NCBI GenBank assembly: GCA_038210445.1
Contig: JBBQWQ010000042.1
Coordinates: 6,260 to 70,259 of the forward strand
DNA: 64,000 nt
Source of the DNA: JABFRG01 sp038210445
GTDB lineage: Bacteria > Myxococcota_A > Polyangia > Polyangiales > Polyangiaceae
Direction: 5' to 3'
A program made the translations under genes and the position numbers. The notes beneath the pieces are model-generated. The model was not told where the DNA came from, did not search any database, and saw only the letters and a list, made by a program, of their open reading frames with translations. Position 1 is the first letter of the stretch. Each line of letters opens with the position of its first letter. Shown here in pieces: positions 46,755-54,881 of the stretch.

Positions 46755-47506
46755 AACCGCGCAGTTTCGTTCACGGTCACCACCGCACCGGTGATCGCGT
46801 CGACCAGCGCCTCGGGCGCGATGCAGGTACCTCCCGCGACGGACGCCGGGATTCGCCAGACCAGGCGCAAGGCTTCGCTGTCGCGGGCCCACGCAATGAG
46901 CTCCGTTGGGTATGGGGTGATCGCTGCAGGGGCGACCTTGCAGTGAGAGGCAACGGCGCTGAGGGCGCGCTCCCTCGCGGTGCCTTCACCGATCTTCGCT
47001 TTTCGTGGCACTGCCCCGATGTCCTCGCGAAAGCCCGCGGCGGCCATGAAGAAGCGGCCGTCCTTGGTGAGCTCGAAGGTCGAGTCAGTCGCGTCGACCC
47101 GGATATCGGTGCCCGGCAGGTAGTGGTTAAAGCGCATGAAGTAGCGGCCGTCCGGGTCCTGCTCCAACACACGAAGGCGAAGCTCCGACGGGTCGCCGGT
47201 GCCATGAAGGTACATGCGATACTTGTCGAAGAAGAGGCGCCCTTTCTGCTCCGGGGTATCGCCGGGTAGCTGAGGGCCGGGCCCCGCGAAGCCGGGGACG
47301 AGCGTTCGCGCCCTGTGGTCGACAATCACCACAGCCCAGTGCAAGCCGGTGTCGGCGTTCAGGCGCGCTTCGAGCTCCTCCGCTGGCCTGAATCGCGCGG
47401 CGACGGACACCTTGGATTGGGGGTTGCGCGGTCGCCCCTGGGCGGCGCCGACGGCGAGCGCGAGAGCGAGAACGGTGAGAGCGCGAAGACGAAGCGAGCG
47501 TTGCAT
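46751..47506 (-). CDS. orphan FTP/PepSY propeptide-like secreted protein
   Basis: A 251-residue protein from ATG 47506 with a signal peptide (AVGAAQG). The mature part matches, segment by segment, the propeptide of the M4 protease encoded at 52434-54461: LNADTGLHWAVVI vs LLADTGVPWIVTT, YRMYLHGTGDPSELRLR vs YRDMFHGTGKSDELRLK, FNHYLPGTDIRV vs FAHYLPGTDIPV, and EALVDAITGAVV vs VATVDATTGTAL. It ends at ETARF where the protease continues EARYEW, so the catalytic domain is absent. The stop lies inside the inverted repeat. It could be a truncated protease or a free inhibitor. Confidence 0.82.
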   Translation of the reverse strand: MQRSLRLRALTVLALALAVGAAQGRPRNPQSKVSVAARFRPAEELEARLNADTGLHWAVVIVDHRARTLVPGFAGPGPQLPGDTPEQKGRLFFDKYRMYLHGTGDPSELRLRVLEQDPDGRYFMRFNHYLPGTDIRVDATDSTFELTKDGRFFMAAAGFREDIGAVPRKAKIGEGTARERALSAVASHCKVAPAAITPYPTELIAWARDSEALRLVWRIPASVAGGTCIAPEALVDAITGAVVTVNETARF

Positions 47507-47564
47507 GGGATTCTCCTTGTCTTCCGGTCGGCCACGCCGCTGCGGAGTTGCGAAGAATCTGCGT

Positions 47565-48230
47565 TCAGAGGCGGCTCGGGCCGCGCGGCCGCGCCGGGCC
47601 AGGGCGTACGATGGGCCGGTCCTGGACGAACTTCTGCTCGAGCACCACGAAATCGTCGCGGTCCTTGGTGACGAACGTGAGCGCCGGGCTGCGGGGACGC
47701 AAGAGAGGTGCCTTGCCGTCGGAGCCGCTGGTGTCGAGGAGCAGCGAGATCTGCTCATCCGCCTTGGCGCGGACGACGATGTGGGCGACGCCGGATGCGT
47801 CCGTGCGCCCGACCACTTTTCCCAGCCGCTGCACCGGCAAATTGGCCCCGTTTTCCGCGCGAATCCCTACCACCGTGAGGTGCTCCAGGGGGCTACACGC
47901 TGCAGCGAACCGCACCGGGGGCGACTGCGGCGAGAGCTTTCGAAGGACCACCCGAACCGGCGACGGCGACGCGTAACCGGCAGGGCATTGCACCGCCACG
48001 TCCAGGGCGTCGCCCTCGGTCCCGCGGAGCGAGAGGGCCGCTCGACCGCCATCGTCGGTCTTGGCGACGTTCTGTCCGGCGAGCGCCAGGTCGACGTTGG
48101 GGAGCGGTTGTTGCGGTCCGGCGGTGATGACGATCTCCGCTTTCATGGCGAAGTTGGTCGGATCCTCGGCCTCGGGCGCCGCGCAGGCGGCCAGCAAGCC
48201 GAGGAGCGCACACAGGTTCTTCATGTTCAC
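47565..48230 (-). CDS. lipoprotein within the Tad locus
   Basis: A 221-residue predicted lipoprotein (lipobox GLLAAC, Cys at about 16). The mature part is beta-rich and contains what look like two Ig-like or carboxypeptidase-regulatory-like modules (LPNVDLALAGQNVAKTDDGGRAALSLRG, LPVQRLGKVVGRTDASGVAHIVVRAKAD). It overlaps the upstream membrane-protein gene by four bases, so it belongs to the pilus transcript, but it has no known Tad counterpart. Confidence 0.78.
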   Translation of the reverse strand: MNMKNLCALLGLLAACAAPEAEDPTNFAMKAEIVITAGPQQPLPNVDLALAGQNVAKTDDGGRAALSLRGTEGDALDVAVQCPAGYASPSPVRVVLRKLSPQSPPVRFAAACSPLEHLTVVGIRAENGANLPVQRLGKVVGRTDASGVAHIVVRAKADEQISLLLDTSGSDGKAPLLRPRSPALTFVTKDRDDFVVLEQKFVQDRPIVRPGPARPRGPSRL

Positions 48231-49213
48231 AGCGACTTCTCCACTTTCACGCCGCGGATGGCGGCACCGGTCTCCACGATGGCCACGCTCGTGCGCTCTT
48301 CGTTGCCCGCGATGCGCTTGACGGACAGGAGCACTTCCACGCCGTCGTCGCGCAGGTAGGCGGCAGAGCCGTTGCCGGCGCCCACTTTTTCCACCACGCG
48401 AAAGCCCTTGGCCCGGAGCGCGCGGTCTTCGCGCCCCAGCACGTCGGCGGGCTCGCGAGACGTCTCGTAGCCGCGGACGCCCGCTGCGAAGCCGTCGATG
48501 GACACGCTGAGCGTGCGGCGGCTATCGGGCGGCCGGACCGCGAACTCCACGTCGCTGCCCGGCGCGTCGCCCACGGCGGGGAACATCTGGCCGGGCTTCA
48601 GCGGGCCGTCGCTCCAGAGCGTGACCACCCGGGTGCCCTTGGGGCGGCGCTCGGCGAACACGTAGCGAAAGTGCCCGAGGCTGGCGAGATCGCCGGTGAC
48701 GCCGAGGGCTTGCAGCTCGCGGCGGAGACCATCCGGGCCCCGCCGCTGGCCGCTCGGGTCCACGAAGCACGCCACCAGACCTCGGCCCTCGGCGTTGGTG
48801 CGGACGATGGCGGCATGCGCGGGATCGTTCTTCTGGAGTGGGATGCGACCTGCGACGGTCTCGGGAATGTCTTGCATGGCCTGGCCCAAGCTCGAGGGCG
48901 ACGTGCGGCAATAGCGCTCGTAGCGGTCCAGGACCTCGTCGACCGACTGGGTGGCGGTGTTGCTCGCCCAGTGCACTTCGGCGCCGTTGATGCGCACCAG
49001 GTAGGCGCCGCCGGTGAGATCTTCGAGAGAGGCTAGCTGGTGGCCGAGGCCCATGCCGCTCTCCATCGCATCGGCATACACCGCGCGCCCGGACACGACG
49101 CCGAGGGCGCCGAACACCAGGAGCGAGAATGCCGCCATGCGAATCGAGCGCATCGAGGGCACGGCAAGGCGCACCAGGCGAGACAGAACGCGGACGAGCA
49201 AGGGGAGTTTCAT
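48227..49213 (-). CDS. membrane-anchored protein of the Tad locus, unknown
   Basis: A 328-residue protein from ATG 49213. One hydrophobic segment (MAAFSLLVFGALGVVSGRAV, about 26-45) anchors or exports it; the rest should be periplasmic (YLVRINGAEVHWASNTATQSVDEVLDRYERYC, HFRYVFAERRPKGTRVVTLWSDG, LSVSIDGFAAGVRGYETSREP). No family is recognised. It lies 7 bp after the second TadE-type gene and overlaps the lipoprotein gene, so a pilus function is likely. Confidence 0.75.
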   Translation of the reverse strand: MKLPLLVRVLSRLVRLAVPSMRSIRMAAFSLLVFGALGVVSGRAVYADAMESGMGLGHQLASLEDLTGGAYLVRINGAEVHWASNTATQSVDEVLDRYERYCRTSPSSLGQAMQDIPETVAGRIPLQKNDPAHAAIVRTNAEGRGLVACFVDPSGQRRGPDGLRRELQALGVTGDLASLGHFRYVFAERRPKGTRVVTLWSDGPLKPGQMFPAVGDAPGSDVEFAVRPPDSRRTLSVSIDGFAAGVRGYETSREPADVLGREDRALRAKGFRVVEKVGAGNGSAAYLRDDGVEVLLSVKRIAGNEERTSVAIVETGAAIRGVKVEKSL

Positions 49214-49220
49214 GGGGGTC

Positions 49221-49766
49221 TCAGAAAGTTCGGGCGATGAGCTCGGCGAGGGCGGCGTAGCGATCGTCGGGAGTGTCGTCGGCGCACGCCACCACGGAGT
49301 CCGACGAAACATGACCTTCGAAGCCAAGCGGTTTGGGGGCCTTCGGGTCCGGCGGCGGGGCGTTGGGATCCGGCTTCGGCAGCGAGGAGGCCTCGCCATC
49401 CACGGCGATCGTCGTGACCTTGCCGGTCGCGCCTTCCAGCGCCAGGGCCTTGTCGAGCGCGGCGATGCCGAGACCGCTCAGGCCCGAGGGGAGCACGTCG
49501 AAGGCCAGGTCCTTGGGCTCCTTCTCCTGGAACTTTCGAGTGCCGAGCTCGCCGGCGACGGGCGCCTTCGAATCGCCCTGGCAGGCGCCCATGGCGTGGG
49601 AGATGGAGGCCGTGCGGGCAAGGCGCTGGACCGACATCTTCTGCGTGTAGAGGAGTCGGAAGTACACCACCGCGGAGAAGCACATGACGAAGAACACGAT
49701 GACGACGATGGCTTCGACCATGACGGCGCCGCGCTGCCGCTTGCGAAGAGGCGGGCGCGCGCCCAT
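49221..49766 (-). CDS. TadE-like pseudopilin
   Basis: A 181-residue protein from ATG 49766, sharing one base with the upstream stop (TGATG). The N-terminus KRQRGAVMVEAIVVIVFFVMCFSAVVYF has the TadE/F prepilin-like motif (Gly before AVxVE and a hydrophobic helix). The periplasmic remainder includes a Pro-rich loop (KPDPNAPPPDPKAPKP) and two Cys. TadE-type pseudopilins are processed by TadV and needed for pilus assembly. Confidence 0.85.
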   Translation of the reverse strand: MGARPPLRKRQRGAVMVEAIVVIVFFVMCFSAVVYFRLLYTQKMSVQRLARTASISHAMGACQGDSKAPVAGELGTRKFQEKEPKDLAFDVLPSGLSGLGIAALDKALALEGATGKVTTIAVDGEASSLPKPDPNAPPPDPKAPKPLGFEGHVSSDSVVACADDTPDDRYAALAELIARTF

Positions 49767-51409
49767 CAGTGCACGCCCCGCTTGCTGGTGGCGTCGAGTG
49801 CGCGCGAGAGATCGGCGCAGAGCTCCGGGTTCACTGGCTTTTGCTTCTGTGCGTCCTCGGCCCGCTGGGCAAAGGCCTTGAGGTCCACCGAAGGGGTGTG
49901 AACGAAGCCCATCTCGGCCAGCGTCGCCGTGAGTGAGCGGGGCTCGTTCCACCGACGCAGGCGCGGGCGCCACTTCAGGTGCCACATGGCTTCTTGATCG
50001 TCGTTGCATTGGTCCCACTTTCCACTGCAGTCGTAAAAGAACTCGGCTTGCGCCCAGGAGGGCATTTCGGCGCCGTCGGGCGTCTCGGCATCGCCGCGCT
50101 TCCAGGCGCCGATGCGCACCAGCCGCGCCGAGCGCTTGAGCCGTGCTGGGTCCATCGAGGCGCCGCCGGCGACCTGCGCTTCGACGACCCCGTTGTGAAA
50201 TTCATCCGCCACGCGCTTAGGGGTCACGTCGTTCTCGCTGGGCGTTTCGGTGCTGGAAGTGGCCTTCTTGGCTCTTTCGGCCTGCTCCTTCTGGCGACGC
50301 TTCAGGTCGCCTTTTGCCCAATCTTCGCAGCGCACGCGGTCCGTCCCCTTCTCGACACCATCGGGAAACTTGTCGCGATACTCCTTCACGCTTCGGGCGT
50401 CCTGATCGCGGATCATGCGAAGGCGATCGAGCTCGGCCTGCCGCTCGGGGGTGGTGCTACCGCCCTGGATGCCGCCGGTGGGCGCACCCTTGTCGTCTTT
50501 GCCGCTGCACTTGACGCCGTATTCGGCGCACTTCTTCTCCCACTGGCTCTCGGAGCGGTCGAAGGCTTTGTTCGTGGCGTCCGGCTCGTGGGCGCACTGC
50601 TCCTTGGCGGGGTCGTCGAACAGTCCGTCGATGTCGGTGTCGCCCGTCGCCGAGCCGATCTCGCAAAAGTGCTTGGGGCTGGTGCTGGCAATCCACGCGA
50701 ACTTGTCGCCGAGCCACTTCTTGGGTCCGTCGCTGATGCTCCCGAGCCCGGCCTTCTCGAAAACGTAGCTTGCGAGATAGGGCACCGATCGCCCGGCTTC
50801 CTTGCAGAGCTTGTCTTGGCTGCCGCTGGCGATGGGAAGCGACGTTTCACTGCCGAAATGGGCCACGCCCGTCTGGGTGACTGCGGGCTCGTAGGCCCCG
50901 CCCACGGCGATCATGGCGCCCATGCGTGCGACCTGGGGCGTCGACTCGGAAACCACGTCCTGGACGCTGCTCAGGGTGCGGAGGGCTTGGTTGATGGGCT
51001 CGCGGGTGTCGTTGATGAGCTCCTCACAGGTGGCTGCACCGGACGCGCACGGCCCGGCGAGAGCGCCCAGATACGGATACACGTATCCGAGTGCAGCAAA
51101 CACCGCAGCCGCGACGCTGAGCACCAGCTGCGCGATCTTCAGCGCGACGCGCACGCCGAGAATACACGCCATGACCACGTTGATGAGCACGATGAGGTTC
51201 ATGCCCCGGGCGTGCAGCGCGGCATCGCTGAAGGCGACCGCGTCGGCCGCTTCCTGCGCGCGTTCGCGATAGAGAATCGCATCGCCGAGCCCTGCCAGGT
51301 ACCAGAGAGCGCCTACCAGGCATACGCACATGAAGATACCGAGCACCATCACGGCGCCGGCATCGTCGCCTGCTACGCCGCGCAACTTGCGCACACTACT
51401 CGTAGACAT
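49766..51409 (-). CDS. TadG-like pilus assembly protein
   Basis: A 547-residue protein from ATG 51409. The N-terminal segment DDAGAVMVLGIFMCVCLVGALW is the TadE/G-type anchor (Gly then AVxV), followed by LYRERAQEAADAVAFSDAALHARG, the usual helix after it. A second hydrophobic pair lies at about 65-110. A long periplasmic domain with many Cys and Lys/Glu-rich helices follows; no complete von Willebrand A domain is seen, unlike classical TadG. The start overlaps the upstream TadE gene by 14 bases. Confidence 0.82.
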   Translation of the reverse strand: MSTSSVRKLRGVAGDDAGAVMVLGIFMCVCLVGALWYLAGLGDAILYRERAQEAADAVAFSDAALHARGMNLIVLINVVMACILGVRVALKIAQLVLSVAAAVFAALGYVYPYLGALAGPCASGAATCEELINDTREPINQALRTLSSVQDVVSESTPQVARMGAMIAVGGAYEPAVTQTGVAHFGSETSLPIASGSQDKLCKEAGRSVPYLASYVFEKAGLGSISDGPKKWLGDKFAWIASTSPKHFCEIGSATGDTDIDGLFDDPAKEQCAHEPDATNKAFDRSESQWEKKCAEYGVKCSGKDDKGAPTGGIQGGSTTPERQAELDRLRMIRDQDARSVKEYRDKFPDGVEKGTDRVRCEDWAKGDLKRRQKEQAERAKKATSSTETPSENDVTPKRVADEFHNGVVEAQVAGGASMDPARLKRSARLVRIGAWKRGDAETPDGAEMPSWAQAEFFYDCSGKWDQCNDDQEAMWHLKWRPRLRRWNEPRSLTATLAEMGFVHTPSVDLKAFAQRAEDAQKQKPVNPELCADLSRALDATSKRGVH

Positions 51410-51953
51410 AGCTCGCTCCCTGGTACGGATACAGGACTTCGGCATTCACTCGGGTAACCCGCAAGAGTCCGGGGCCCTTCTCACACATGAACAGGTTCAC
51501 CAGCGCGATCTTGCAAATCGCCTCCGCCTCGACCCGTACGCGGACCATCTGCGGGCCCCCGGCGCCCAGCGGCTTCAGGTGCGCATCGTCCGGCTGGTCT
51601 TTCCCGCCCGGCTCCTCCGCCAGGGGAAACGCAACGTCCACCCGCTCCAGCGATCCATCGAGAATCGCCGGAGCGAGGGACACGAGCACTGCATCCCGAA
51701 CGGCCTGACGACGCCCACGCGCCAACGTGTGAACGTCGTCTTGCCCGTCGCCATACGCCCCGGGTTCGTCCCCGAAAACCACCGCCGCTGCACGCGCCCC
51801 CTGCACGTTCGAATGGTCGACGAGAAGCTTCGTCGAAAAGAGCAGGGAGAGCTGCAGCAGCGATAGAAAGAAGACGAACACCGGCAGAAATGCGATGAGG
51901 AACTCGACCGAGACCGCGCCGTGGGTACTCACATTGAGATTATTTCGTAGCAC
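51396..51953 (-). CDS. TadE-like pseudopilin
   Basis: A TadE-type protein of 185 residues from GTG 51953, preceded by GAGG at good spacing. Another GTG at 52010 overlaps the pilin stop (GTGA) and would add 19 residues. The motif STHGAVSVEFLIAFLPVFVFFLSLLQL is the TadE anchor with Gly before AVSVE, followed by a periplasmic domain with LLVDHSNVQGARAAAVV, typical of TadE/F. It sits between the larger pilin gene and the TadG-like gene. Confidence 0.87.
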   Translation of the reverse strand: MLRNNLNVSTHGAVSVEFLIAFLPVFVFFLSLLQLSLLFSTKLLVDHSNVQGARAAAVVFGDEPGAYGDGQDDVHTLARGRRQAVRDAVLVSLAPAILDGSLERVDVAFPLAEEPGGKDQPDDAHLKPLGAGGPQMVRVRVEAEAICKIALVNLFMCEKGPGLLRVTRVNAEVLYPYQGASYVYE

Positions 51954-52006
51954 GAGACACCTCGACAGCGTCGATTCGCGTTCGTTCCGACCGCAAGCAC
52001 AGAAGT

Positions 52007-52204
52007 TCACTTGGTCGGAATATCGTTCTTCACTGTATCCGCCTGCTGACCAACCTTCTCGGAGACGTTTCCACCAAACTTGCCGAACGCTACAATCCCG
52101 ATGATCGCCACGACGCCCACCAGAATGATGTACTCCACGAGGTTCGCGCCCCGCGTATCACGAACGAGAGAGCGGGACCGAACCACAACCTTGTCGATAT
52201 TCAT
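52007..52204 (-). CDS. flp: Flp-family prepilin, 65 aa
   Basis: A 65-residue prepilin from ATG 52204 with a GGAG ribosome-binding site. Leader MNIDKVVVRSRSLVRDTRG, then ANLVEYIILVGVVAIIGIVA: Gly at the cut site, Glu and Tyr at the Flp positions and a hydrophobic helix. The tail is FGKFGGNVSEKVGQQADTV. It is the first gene of the Tad run and probably the major pilin, being the more typical of the two. Upstream DNA (52205-52433) should hold the promoter. Confidence 0.92.
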   Translation of the reverse strand: MNIDKVVVRSRSLVRDTRGANLVEYIILVGVVAIIGIVAFGKFGGNVSEKVGQQADTVKNDIPTK

Positions 52205-52433
52205 TGCAGGCTCCATGTTTTCGCATCAATAAGAAGCGTCGCCTCCCGAACAATTCGAGCCGCAAGCAACCTGATGCGTTCCACAACCCCTTCGGACACC
52301 CGCCAGAACTGTTGCGCGGGAATGACGGTTTGCCGCAATTGTTCAGCTGCGCAGAGTTCCGCCGGACAAAAAAAGATATTCGCGCTGATCCGCAGGGGGG
52401 CGAACCAGCGCGATCTCGTACACAGAACAGCGG
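52205..52433. promoter_or_regulatory. upstream region of the Tad locus
   Basis: A 229-bp gap between the M4 protease stop and the first pilin start, AT-richer than its surroundings. It holds a run of seven A (plus strand, about 52368) and the ribosome-binding site of the pilin gene. It is the most likely site for the Tad promoter, but no clear sigma-70 or sigma-54 box could be fixed by eye. Confidence 0.45.
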
Positions 52434-54461
52434 TTAATCTGCGCTGTACTCTTGCGGCTTCTCACAAACAAAGTTGTTCTTAGAGTCGAGCACTGCAGTG
52501 GGATCGTCTGGAGACACGCGCTTACACCACTCGGTATCGATCTTCTCGCACCATCGAGTACTTACATGTTTTCCGCCGCGGCACTCCAACACTGAGTACG
52601 GCAGTCCCGACGAGCAAACGTAGCCATCCGAGCGCCCGGCGCAGCTCACTTCAGGCTGCGGTGCACAGCGAAGGGAGTACCTGCTCATGAATCCTGCATC
52701 GAGTACGCCGATCGCACTCCAGGCGCACAGTTCAGACTGAAACGCGGTAGGGAACCTCTGCTGAGCCTCCTGCAGGTGACGGACGGCTGCCTCCTTGAAT
52801 GTCGACCGACTGGTTAGTTTGATTGACGCCGCAAACCACAACTTACCGGCTGCATCCCAGCCTAGGGACGGAACTTTTGTTCCGTTCGGATGAGCGCCTC
52901 CACTCACCATCAAATAGAAGGCGTAGGTCGGAAGGGTCGACACTTGGTGAACCTCGCAAACACCGCGCACGCCCACACCGGAGGGGCATGCATCTTCGTA
53001 CGCTGCACGAGTGGAGAACGTAGGCTTCTGCATATTTCGAATGCCCTTCCCGTCAACAGTAATTGCCTCACCCATGACGACTGGATTCGGACGAATTTTG
53101 GACTGGTATGATATGGTTTTGGACCAATACTCCGCATAAGCACCCATCGCGTCTCCAAAGGACTCATTGAGCGCCGACGGTTCGCCGGAGCCTATCAATC
53201 TGGACTTTTGGTGTATAATTGCGTGACCCAACTCATGGGTAACCACGTCGAGACCGGCGGAGGATGGTAGAATGTTTCCGGACGACGCGACGTTGCCGTC
53301 ACTGAAGTGCAGCTTCAGATCGGTCGTCGAGAAGAGCGCGATTCCTTTGACTACTTCCGGAGTATTGTCGTGGACCACCATGGTCAACTTTGTCCCCTTT
53401 CCATCTGCCCCATTGTGGCCGAGTTCATCGGAGTAGAATTTGAGCGCTTGATAGCCGTGGTAGTGCGCGTCCACGTCGGCCCCCTTGACCGGGTTGGAGT
53501 CCCACTTCCCTTTCTCCACCGTGGAGATCTCGTTCTCCCGGTTGACTGCAATGCCAAAAGAGACTCCGGTGGAAAACTCTCTCGTCTCCAGCAGAGGCGG
53601 CGACTCGGACCGGAGTACCCAGCGCTTTGCCTTTCCGGCCTCGATGACCGGCGTTACATCGATCACGCGGACCGGCTTGGTTTCATTCATGGGCGGGTAG
53701 TATCGAACACCGCGAGCTTCCGTATCCCACTCGTATCGAGCTTCGTCCTTCGCTTCGAGGGCAGTCCCCGTCGTGGCATCCACCGTAGCGACTGGCGCTG
53801 CACATGTCCCCACGGGGGACGCGAATTCGGCCCGCCACACCAGCCGCGCAGGTTGCATCTCGTCGCCATCTACCCCCAGCGTCATCGAAGGGACGGGGAA
53901 GTTTGCCTGCGGCGCGGCACACTGGGCTGCCACAGCGGCCAACGCGCTCGCACGCGCGACGCCTTCGGACACGGCGGCGTTGGTCGGAACAGTCTCCAGG
54001 TCTGCCCGAAAGCTTGGCTGGGCGATGTAGAGCTCGCCCGCAGCGGTGAAGTCGGCGACGGAGGACGTTTCAAGGACCGGAATGTCGGTGCCCGGCAAGT
54101 AGTGGGCAAAACGAACATGGGTGGCTCCGGTGTCCGGGTCCACACTCTGGTCCTTGAGCCGCAGCTCGTCTGATTTTCCGGTCCCGTGGAACATGTCACG
54201 ATACTTTGCGAAGAAGGTGCGAGCCATTTCCTCGGGGCTTCCCGTACCAACGCGAACGGGCTTCGTCGGCGCCACCAGCCGGATTTCCTTGTTGTCGTGG
54301 GTCGTAACGATCCAGGGGACGCCCGTATCCGCGAGCAACCGGGATTCTGCCTCGTCGATGGGATCGTCCGACGCCGCCTCCGGATCCGCTGCGCAGCCGT
54401 AGCCGGCGGCAAGGACGAGAAGAAGCGGGCCAAGGACTGTGAGATGTGAGCGACGACGCAT
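52434..54461 (-). CDS. secreted M4 (thermolysin-like) zinc metalloprotease
   Basis: A 675-residue secreted protease from ATG 54461. A lipoprotein-type or secretory signal (LLLVLAAGYGC) precedes an FTP/PepSY propeptide (about 30-245). The catalytic domain has HELGH at 409-413 and NESFGD with Glu 433; the 20-residue spacing equals that of thermolysin (142/146/166). SGGAHPNGT probably carries the second catalytic His. A Cys-rich tail (about 620-675) follows. The gene is visibly AT-richer than its neighbours, suggesting transfer. A paralogous propeptide is encoded at 46751-47506. Confidence 0.93.
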   Translation of the reverse strand: MRRRSHLTVLGPLLLVLAAGYGCAADPEAASDDPIDEAESRLLADTGVPWIVTTHDNKEIRLVAPTKPVRVGTGSPEEMARTFFAKYRDMFHGTGKSDELRLKDQSVDPDTGATHVRFAHYLPGTDIPVLETSSVADFTAAGELYIAQPSFRADLETVPTNAAVSEGVARASALAAVAAQCAAPQANFPVPSMTLGVDGDEMQPARLVWRAEFASPVGTCAAPVATVDATTGTALEAKDEARYEWDTEARGVRYYPPMNETKPVRVIDVTPVIEAGKAKRWVLRSESPPLLETREFSTGVSFGIAVNRENEISTVEKGKWDSNPVKGADVDAHYHGYQALKFYSDELGHNGADGKGTKLTMVVHDNTPEVVKGIALFSTTDLKLHFSDGNVASSGNILPSSAGLDVVTHELGHAIIHQKSRLIGSGEPSALNESFGDAMGAYAEYWSKTISYQSKIRPNPVVMGEAITVDGKGIRNMQKPTFSTRAAYEDACPSGVGVRGVCEVHQVSTLPTYAFYLMVSGGAHPNGTKVPSLGWDAAGKLWFAASIKLTSRSTFKEAAVRHLQEAQQRFPTAFQSELCAWSAIGVLDAGFMSRYSLRCAPQPEVSCAGRSDGYVCSSGLPYSVLECRGGKHVSTRWCEKIDTEWCKRVSPDDPTAVLDSKNNFVCEKPQEYSAD

Positions 54462-54760
54462 GATTGAAACCTCCACGATGCCCCTCGGCCGCTTCTGGCC
54501 CGCGTTGCCGAGTTTCGGCGCTTCGTTGGACAAGCGCCGGAAGCTCGAGGTCCAGCGGATTCCCCCGGGGGCGTGGCTGAGCTCGGTGGCCTTGGCTCAT
54601 TCGGGTCGTCCGCTAGCAACTCGCGCGCGGCTTGGCCGATGAGCGTGGTCGAGACGGCCGCGAGGTGGGAGCTCGGATTGAGCTGGCAACGCACTCGCCA
54701 GCGGAAGGAAGCCAATCCATGAAAAGCGCTAGGATTTCTCCGCCTGGCTCCTGCTCTGGC
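54462..54760. other. intergenic stretch upstream of the protease, toward the mobile-element scar
   Basis: About 300 bp without a supportable gene. The part next to 54461 should hold the protease promoter. The part beyond about 54600 is likely debris of a mobile element, given the repeated element-end motif that follows it. Confidence 0.4.
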
Positions 54761-54803
54761 CGCTCGGAAACTGATCCACTTCGCCGCTCGGAAACTGATC
54801 CAC
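54761..54803. repeat. duplicated 19-bp motif, probable end of a decayed insertion sequence
   Basis: Two exact copies of a 19-base sequence beginning CGCTCGGAAACTGATCCAC lie at 54761-54779 and 54785-54803. Multiple short repeats at the terminus, with a GTGGATCAGTTTC-type core on the other strand, are a feature of IS21-family ends. It abuts the left end of the frameshifted IS21 element but differs in sequence from it, so it looks like the remnant of a second element. Confidence 0.6.
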
Positions 54804-54813
54804 CCGGCACCTC

Positions 54814-54870
54814 TGTCAAGCGACAGCAGGAACTGACCCCCCTGCGACACTAAAACTGACCCCCCTCCCG
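54814..54870. repeat. left terminal repeat region of the IS21 element
   Basis: The left end shows TGTCAAGCG followed by two copies of AACTGACCCCCCT (about 54831 and 54855) separated by GCGACACTAA. It is the inverted counterpart of the right end. Confidence 0.85.
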
Positions 54871-54881
54871 GACCCTACAGC

